64,000 nucleotides of DNA from JBDSWU01 sp038230395 (lineage in GTDB: Bacteria > Patescibacteriota > Saccharimonadia > Saccharimonadales > UBA4665), in the NCBI GenBank assembly GCA_038230395.1, contig JBBRNI010000005.1:9464-73463 (forward strand), read 5' to 3'. The notes beneath the pieces were generated by a model. That model saw only the letters and a list, made by a program, of their open reading frames with translations, did no database searches and was not told where the DNA came from. Shown here piece by piece: positions 60,389 through 64,000 of the stretch. Position 1 is the stretch's first letter; each line of letters opens with the position of its first letter. Made by a program: the position numbers and the translations under genes.

Positions 60389-61771
60389 TTAAATGACAAT
60401 AATTTTTACAAGATCTGTAATCATAACTCGTGTTTGTTCGGTGGTGTCCCGGTTGCGAACTGTAACAGTATCTTTAGTGTCACCTTCGAGAGTTTCAAAG
60501 TCGATCACCACGCAGTACGGTGTGCCAATTTCGTCTTGGCGGCGGTAGCGTTTGCCAATGTTGCCGTTGTCATCCCACATAACAGCTCCGAACTCTTTTT
60601 TTAGCATAGAATAGACTTGTTTAGCTTTATCTACTAACTCTGGCTTGTTCTTAAGTAACGGCGATACAGCAACTTTTACAGGAGCTAGGTGGTGCGGCAA
60701 TTTGAGATACATGCGGTCCTCCCCCTTAACTTCGTCTATCGTATAAGCTTCGGCAACTGCAGCTAATAACATGCGGTCGAGACCAAATGTTGGCTCAATA
60801 ACATGCGGCACATACTTGTCATTCGTACCTTTAACTGTATATTCCATATTAGTTCCTGAGTGCTGCATGTGGTTTTTGAGATCAAAGTCAGTACGATAGG
60901 CTATGGCACCAATTTCTTTTGTACCAAATGAGAAGGCGTATTCGAAATCTATAGTGCGCTTACTATAGTGAGCTCGATCAGCTTCTGGCACTTCTAGTTC
61001 ATGTATTTTAGAACGATCGAGACCAAGTAAATCAGTCCATTCATAGAACTTTTCATGGAGGTGCTGGAAGCGTTCCTCCCAGGTATCAGGATGTACAAAA
61101 TACTCAAATTCCATGAGATTAAACTCACGAACGCGAAAAATAAATTCGCGGGGACTAATTTCGTTACGAAAAGTTTTACCTGATTGAGCAATACCGAATG
61201 GTATATTTGGATAGTAGCTATCAATGATATTTTTAAAGTTCACAAACATACCTTGGGCGTTTTCCGGTCGGAGGTAGGATTTACTATCTTCATTCTGTAT
61301 TGGCCCGACGTAGGTCTCAAACATTAGGTTGAAAACCCGAACCTCGCTTAGTTCATTACCTTCAGGACTTTTGATGGCTTTTTCACGAATAACAGCGTTC
61401 ATCTGCTCATGCGACAGAGCTTCTGGATCTTCGATGCCATTATCTTCTAATAAATGATCAGCACGGTAGCGCTTTTTGGTTTTTAGATCTTCAACTAGAG
61501 GATCCGCGAAGCCGGCACCAGTGTGACCACTAGCCTGCCAGACTTTAGGGCTCATTAGGATCGCGCTGTCGAGACCGTACATGTCATCACGATCTTCAAC
61601 GAACATTTTCCACCATGCTTGCTCAATATTGCGTTTAAGCGCAACACCGAGTGGGCCGTAGTCCCAAGTTCCAGCTAAGCCACCATAAATATCACTGCCA
61701 GGGTATATAAAACCGCGGCGCTTACAGAGGCTGACGATATCTTCGAGTTTTGGTTGTTTGGTTTCGCTCAT
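60389..61771 (-). CDS. glyQS: Glycyl-tRNA synthetase, dimeric class II type
   Basis: A 460-residue single-chain class II synthetase charging tRNA-Gly. RRGFIYPGSDIYGGLAGTWD is the N-terminal signature, then RPENAQGMFVNF, SPREFIFRVREFNLMEFEYF, and EPTFGLDRMLLA (motif 3). The C-terminal anticodon-binding domain has PHHLAPVKVAVSPL. The alpha2 form replaces GlyQ/GlyS subunits. An extended -10 (TGATATAAT) ends 8 nt before the ATG. Confidence 0.96.
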   Translation of the reverse strand: MSETKQPKLEDIVSLCKRRGFIYPGSDIYGGLAGTWDYGPLGVALKRNIEQAWWKMFVEDRDDMYGLDSAILMSPKVWQASGHTGAGFADPLVEDLKTKKRYRADHLLEDNGIEDPEALSHEQMNAVIREKAIKSPEGNELSEVRVFNLMFETYVGPIQNEDSKSYLRPENAQGMFVNFKNIIDSYYPNIPFGIAQSGKTFRNEISPREFIFRVREFNLMEFEYFVHPDTWEERFQHLHEKFYEWTDLLGLDRSKIHELEVPEADRAHYSKRTIDFEYAFSFGTKEIGAIAYRTDFDLKNHMQHSGTNMEYTVKGTNDKYVPHVIEPTFGLDRMLLAAVAEAYTIDEVKGEDRMYLKLPHHLAPVKVAVSPLLKNKPELVDKAKQVYSMLKKEFGAVMWDDNGNIGKRYRRQDEIGTPYCVVIDFETLEGDTKDTVTVRNRDTTEQTRVMITDLVKIIVI

Positions 61772-61789
61772 ATGGCGTTATTATATCAG

Positions 61790-62290
61790 TTAATTAGCGA
61801 ATTTAGTCACATCGTAACCAAGCAGCATGCTATGTCGATACTTGGCTGAGCGTGGGTAATTAATGCAGTGAGGTTGGGCGGCCGACAAACTGACCACTAA
61901 GCCTGGATGCATTTGACGAGTTACTTCAGCCACGCCATCGCCACCATAACTTAGCAGCGGACGGTCCATCAATGATAAGAGAGCAATCTTACCTGCATAA
62001 TTATTGGTGGTGGCGCGTGGATCGTATGATTCGCTAAAAGATGTGTGCGTCGACCCTCCCCTTTTCCATATGACGCTGTTAAATGGTTGATCGAGCACAT
62101 CACCTATATAGCGGGCTAATGCCTCGACAGCGAGTGGTACATTCGGACTGCCTAGATCAAAGTTACAAAGCACGCCGTGCTCAGTTGCCTGCATCTGTCT
62201 TTGAGCATCCGTAAGCAATAAAAATGGTAGATGTATTTCCACTAAGTGATCTGTGGGGACTTGTAGTTGTTCGGATGTTAAACCAGCCAT
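61790..62290 (-). CDS. Uncharacterised protein
   Basis: A 166-residue soluble protein. The end (HPGLVVSLSAAQPHCINYPR, RHSMLLGYDV) has a strand-rich look and spaced histidines, like double-stranded beta-helix proteins, but no oxygenase motif can be fixed. It has its own TATAAT 9 nt before the ATG and lies 10 bp after recO. No family is recognised. Confidence 0.6.
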   Translation of the reverse strand: MAGLTSEQLQVPTDHLVEIHLPFLLLTDAQRQMQATEHGVLCNFDLGSPNVPLAVEALARYIGDVLDQPFNSVIWKRGGSTHTSFSESYDPRATTNNYAGKIALLSLMDRPLLSYGGDGVAEVTRQMHPGLVVSLSAAQPHCINYPRSAKYRHSMLLGYDVTKFAN

Positions 62291-62300
62291 AGGTTGGCTA

Positions 62301-62990
62301 TTATACTCGAAGATAGGACTGGCGCATAGTATCTAAAAGTGGCGCAATATCAGGAAGTAAGGCCGCGATACCCTGTACATGTCGCAGCGTACCTAAATCA
62401 GGCATGTTAAACAGTAGGCGCAGCACTTTGATGTGAGCAGCCGTAAATCGGGCAGCAGGATGAGTCGCGAAGGCCATATTGTCAAAATCAAAATTATATT
62501 TCATGTCGGCGGTTAATGTTTGGCCGCTTGAGTCGGTCGCAAGGTTTGGCGAACTCCCGGACAGGCGTAACAATTGTGCCAGAAACCAGAAGCGAATAAC
62601 ATCGACTTCCAGGTCACCGTCAAGCCCGGCGAATGCTTGTTGCAACAGATCAAAATAGTCTGCTTCAGGCTCATCTTCGGTGATGCGATGTAGCTGCTTT
62701 ATGAGCTCGTAGCCAAGTTGTACGCGCGTGATATCCTTGACGATGTTACCATAATGCACGTCGAGTCTGGCCGATATCATCGTACCTAGATCACCTTTGC
62801 CGGTCATGTAAGTAATGTCGCTAATGCTAAACAGTTCAATACCGCCAGCTATTTTGGACTTAGCTCGCCGCACGCCGCGCGCCACCAAACGCACCTTACC
62901 TTTATCTGGCGTTAGTAGCGTGATGATACGATCAGCTTCCCCAAAATCAGTGCGGCTCAGTACGATCGCCCTGGCAACAAGCTGTTTCAT
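62301..62990 (-). CDS. recO: DNA repair protein RecO
   Basis: A 229-residue protein: N-terminal OB fold (RAIVLSRTDFGEADRIITLL, TPDKGKVRLVARGVRRAKSK) and helical C-terminal domain. The usual zinc Cys motif is not visible. RecO loads RecA on SSB-coated DNA. It begins in an ATGA overlap with the upstream receiver gene, coupling repair to that regulator. Confidence 0.9.
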   Translation of the reverse strand: MKQLVARAIVLSRTDFGEADRIITLLTPDKGKVRLVARGVRRAKSKIAGGIELFSISDITYMTGKGDLGTMISARLDVHYGNIVKDITRVQLGYELIKQLHRITEDEPEADYFDLLQQAFAGLDGDLEVDVIRFWFLAQLLRLSGSSPNLATDSSGQTLTADMKYNFDFDNMAFATHPAARFTAAHIKVLRLLFNMPDLGTLRHVQGIAALLPDIAPLLDTMRQSYLRV

Positions 62991-63370
62991 GCTGGCTGCA
63001 AAACCTGATCGATTGTTTTTAGCAAATCACCCAATGTCGTTTGTGGCTTATACAGATAATGGCTTATGTTGAGTTGATCCTTAAAAAGCTGCCAATTATT
63101 GACGAACTCACTGGGGGGCACATGGCTGTGGATAATTAATGGCACCCCTTGCCACTCGGTATACGAGCGAAATTCATACAAAAATTCGATACCAGAGTGC
63201 GCGACTAATTGCAATTCTACCAGCACTACATCTGGGCACCGCTGGTCTGCAGCCAAAACAGCAGCCTGAGCACTGGCACATGGCACTACGCTATGCCCTG
63301 CCTGCGTGAAGGCCGCGGTGTACGTTTCAGCAAGCTGGCGATCAGGCTCAATAAGAATAATGTGAGCCAT
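62987..63370 (-). CDS. Receiver-domain protein with Glu at the phospho-acceptor site
   Basis: A 127-residue receiver fold (IILIEPDRQLAETYTAAF, E8 and D10 in the acidic pocket, Lys in YLYKPQ). The acceptor Asp is replaced by E52 (VVLVELQL). Glu at this position often mimics the phosphorylated state, so it may be constitutively active and unphosphorylatable. It lies 3 nt after the kinase-like gene and overlaps recO by ATGA. Confidence 0.8.
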   Translation of the reverse strand: MAHIILIEPDRQLAETYTAAFTQAGHSVVPCASAQAAVLAADQRCPDVVLVELQLVAHSGIEFLYEFRSYTEWQGVPLIIHSHVPPSEFVNNWQLFKDQLNISHYLYKPQTTLGDLLKTIDQVLQPA

Positions 63371-63373
63371 TTG

Positions 63374-64000
63374 TTAAACCAGTTGTAACTGGTGATTTGG
63401 TTGCAAAACTGCGGCTAGACCATATAGGTTGTGGTGGCGCGAGACTTTGAGCTCTAGATTCATCGCTCTAAGAAGTGTATCAGCCACAAATACTCCGGCG
63501 GAGGCGGTATGGGATAGACTCAGTAGTGGCTGACGACTTTGGCCATGTAAGTGTCTGCCACGGCGTAACGCCTCACCCGTTAAACTTTGAGTGTCAGAAT
63601 AGAGGCCAGCGACTACACCGTAGCGACAACGATGTGTGGCCAGTTGTAATTTGAGTTGGGGACTTTCTTGGGCAGGAAGTGCTTCAATAAGTGATAACCC
63701 AAGTGACACTAATGCCGCGTGCAAACCCGCTCGGTTTGCCATTACCGTGCCGTAGCGACCGGCAATATGCAAATCAAGATTTACACCATAGCCTTTAGCG
63801 TATTGGCTCAGTTCGGTTCCCACGTCGTACAAAACCGACGAGACTGATATAGGCTCGACGCGTAGGACGTGAGCTTCTGTTTCTAAACTGAGTCGAACTG
63901 CCAGGACGTAATTATCTAGCAAGCTCAGCGCTTTGTCGGCGGTATTCTGAATCTGATGCAAACCTTCTGGCTTAATCGATCCATGCAAGCGAGCTAGCTC
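63374..64000 (-). CDS. Histidine-kinase-like protein, cut by the window edge
   Basis: The frame is open from 64000 to the stop at 63374 (208 residues seen). It shows the second dimerisation helix (GLHQIQNTADKALSLLDNYV) and an ATPase-like domain without a recognisable N-box or G-boxes. The phospho-accepting His region is outside the window. It is probably a degenerate kinase that partners the E52 receiver downstream. Confidence 0.65.
   Translation of the reverse strand, partial: ELARLHGSIKPEGLHQIQNTADKALSLLDNYVLAVRLSLETEAHVLRVEPISVSSVLYDVGTELSQYAKGYGVNLDLHIAGRYGTVMANRAGLHAALVSLGLSLIEALPAQESPQLKLQLATHRCRYGVVAGLYSDTQSLTGEALRRGRHLHGQSRQPLLSLSHTASAGVFVADTLLRAMNLELKVSRHHNLYGLAAVLQPNHQLQLV

Noticed and set aside
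1..64000. CRISPR arrays, complete insertion sequences, or UGA recoding
   Set aside because: No regularly spaced repeats or transposase genes were seen, and TGA ends many genes at family-typical lengths.

Overview
The window reads as a chromosomal segment of a Candidate Phyla Radiation bacterium, most likely Saccharibacteria (TM7). The evidence is the combination of a compact Gram-positive-type envelope gene set (sortase, resuscitation-promoting factor, SipW/TasA-like pair, cohesin and dockerin proteins), many PEGA, DUF3048 and DUF4367-like membrane proteins, a sigma-region-4/HARE-HTH fusion regulator, and moderate GC. TGA is used as an ordinary stop in many genes, so the UGA-glycine code of Gracilibacteria/SR1 does not apply. 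The assignment is inference, because no rRNA is present.

Layout. 0.1-5.3 kb: a small accessory island ending at tRNA-Leu(CAA), with a PLD-like protein, a MntA/HepT/XRE module, a TraD/VirD4-like ATPase, and the tail of a serine recombinase. An 11-bp copy of the tRNA 3' end lies at 240-250. 5.4-13 kb: sortase, PEGA protein, DUF4367-like protein, gltX, DUF3048 protein. 12.4-14.4 kb: a histidine kinase and response regulator. 14.4-17 kb: a UmuDC-like mutagenesis cassette with a UmuD that lacks both catalytic residues and two paralogous small proteins. 17-18.1 kb: a TylF-like methyltransferase and rlmH. 18.3-24.9 kb: a secreted Asn/Ser-rich repeat protein, a cohesin/dockerin gene pair, tRNA-Leu-like debris and a 5'-truncated glycoside hydrolase. 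25-28.8 kb: lipid kinase, tRNA-Glu(CTC) and a second kinase/regulator pair. 28.9-32.5 kb: rRNA pseudouridine synthase, der, an uncharacterised coupled gene and pth. 32.5-33.5 kb: about 1 kb without genes but rich in potential RNA structure. 33.5-40.3 kb: a 57-aa membrane peptide, topA, a large unknown protein, sigma4-HARE and a phosphoribosyltransferase-like protein.

41-49.6 kb is the division and cell-wall cluster on the minus strand: mraZ, rsmH, a 19-codon peptide, ftsL-like, ftsI, mraY, ftsW, murG, ftsQ-like. MurG probably starts at an AUU codon. 49.8-58.2 kb (minus strand) holds two small unknown proteins, an MBL hydrolase, a flavodoxin-like protein, the TasA-like/SipW/NYN set, a Pif1-HRDC helicase, a DUF4868 (KwaB-like) protein, yaaA and rnhA. 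58.4-64 kb holds an Rpf-type transglycosylase, HAD and AAA proteins, glyQS, an unknown protein, recO, a receiver with Glu in place of the phospho-acceptor Asp, and a truncated kinase at the window edge.

A window-wide feature is that a TANNNT -10 element lies only 6-9 nt upstream of at least 17 start codons, which predicts widespread leaderless transcription and settles several start choices.
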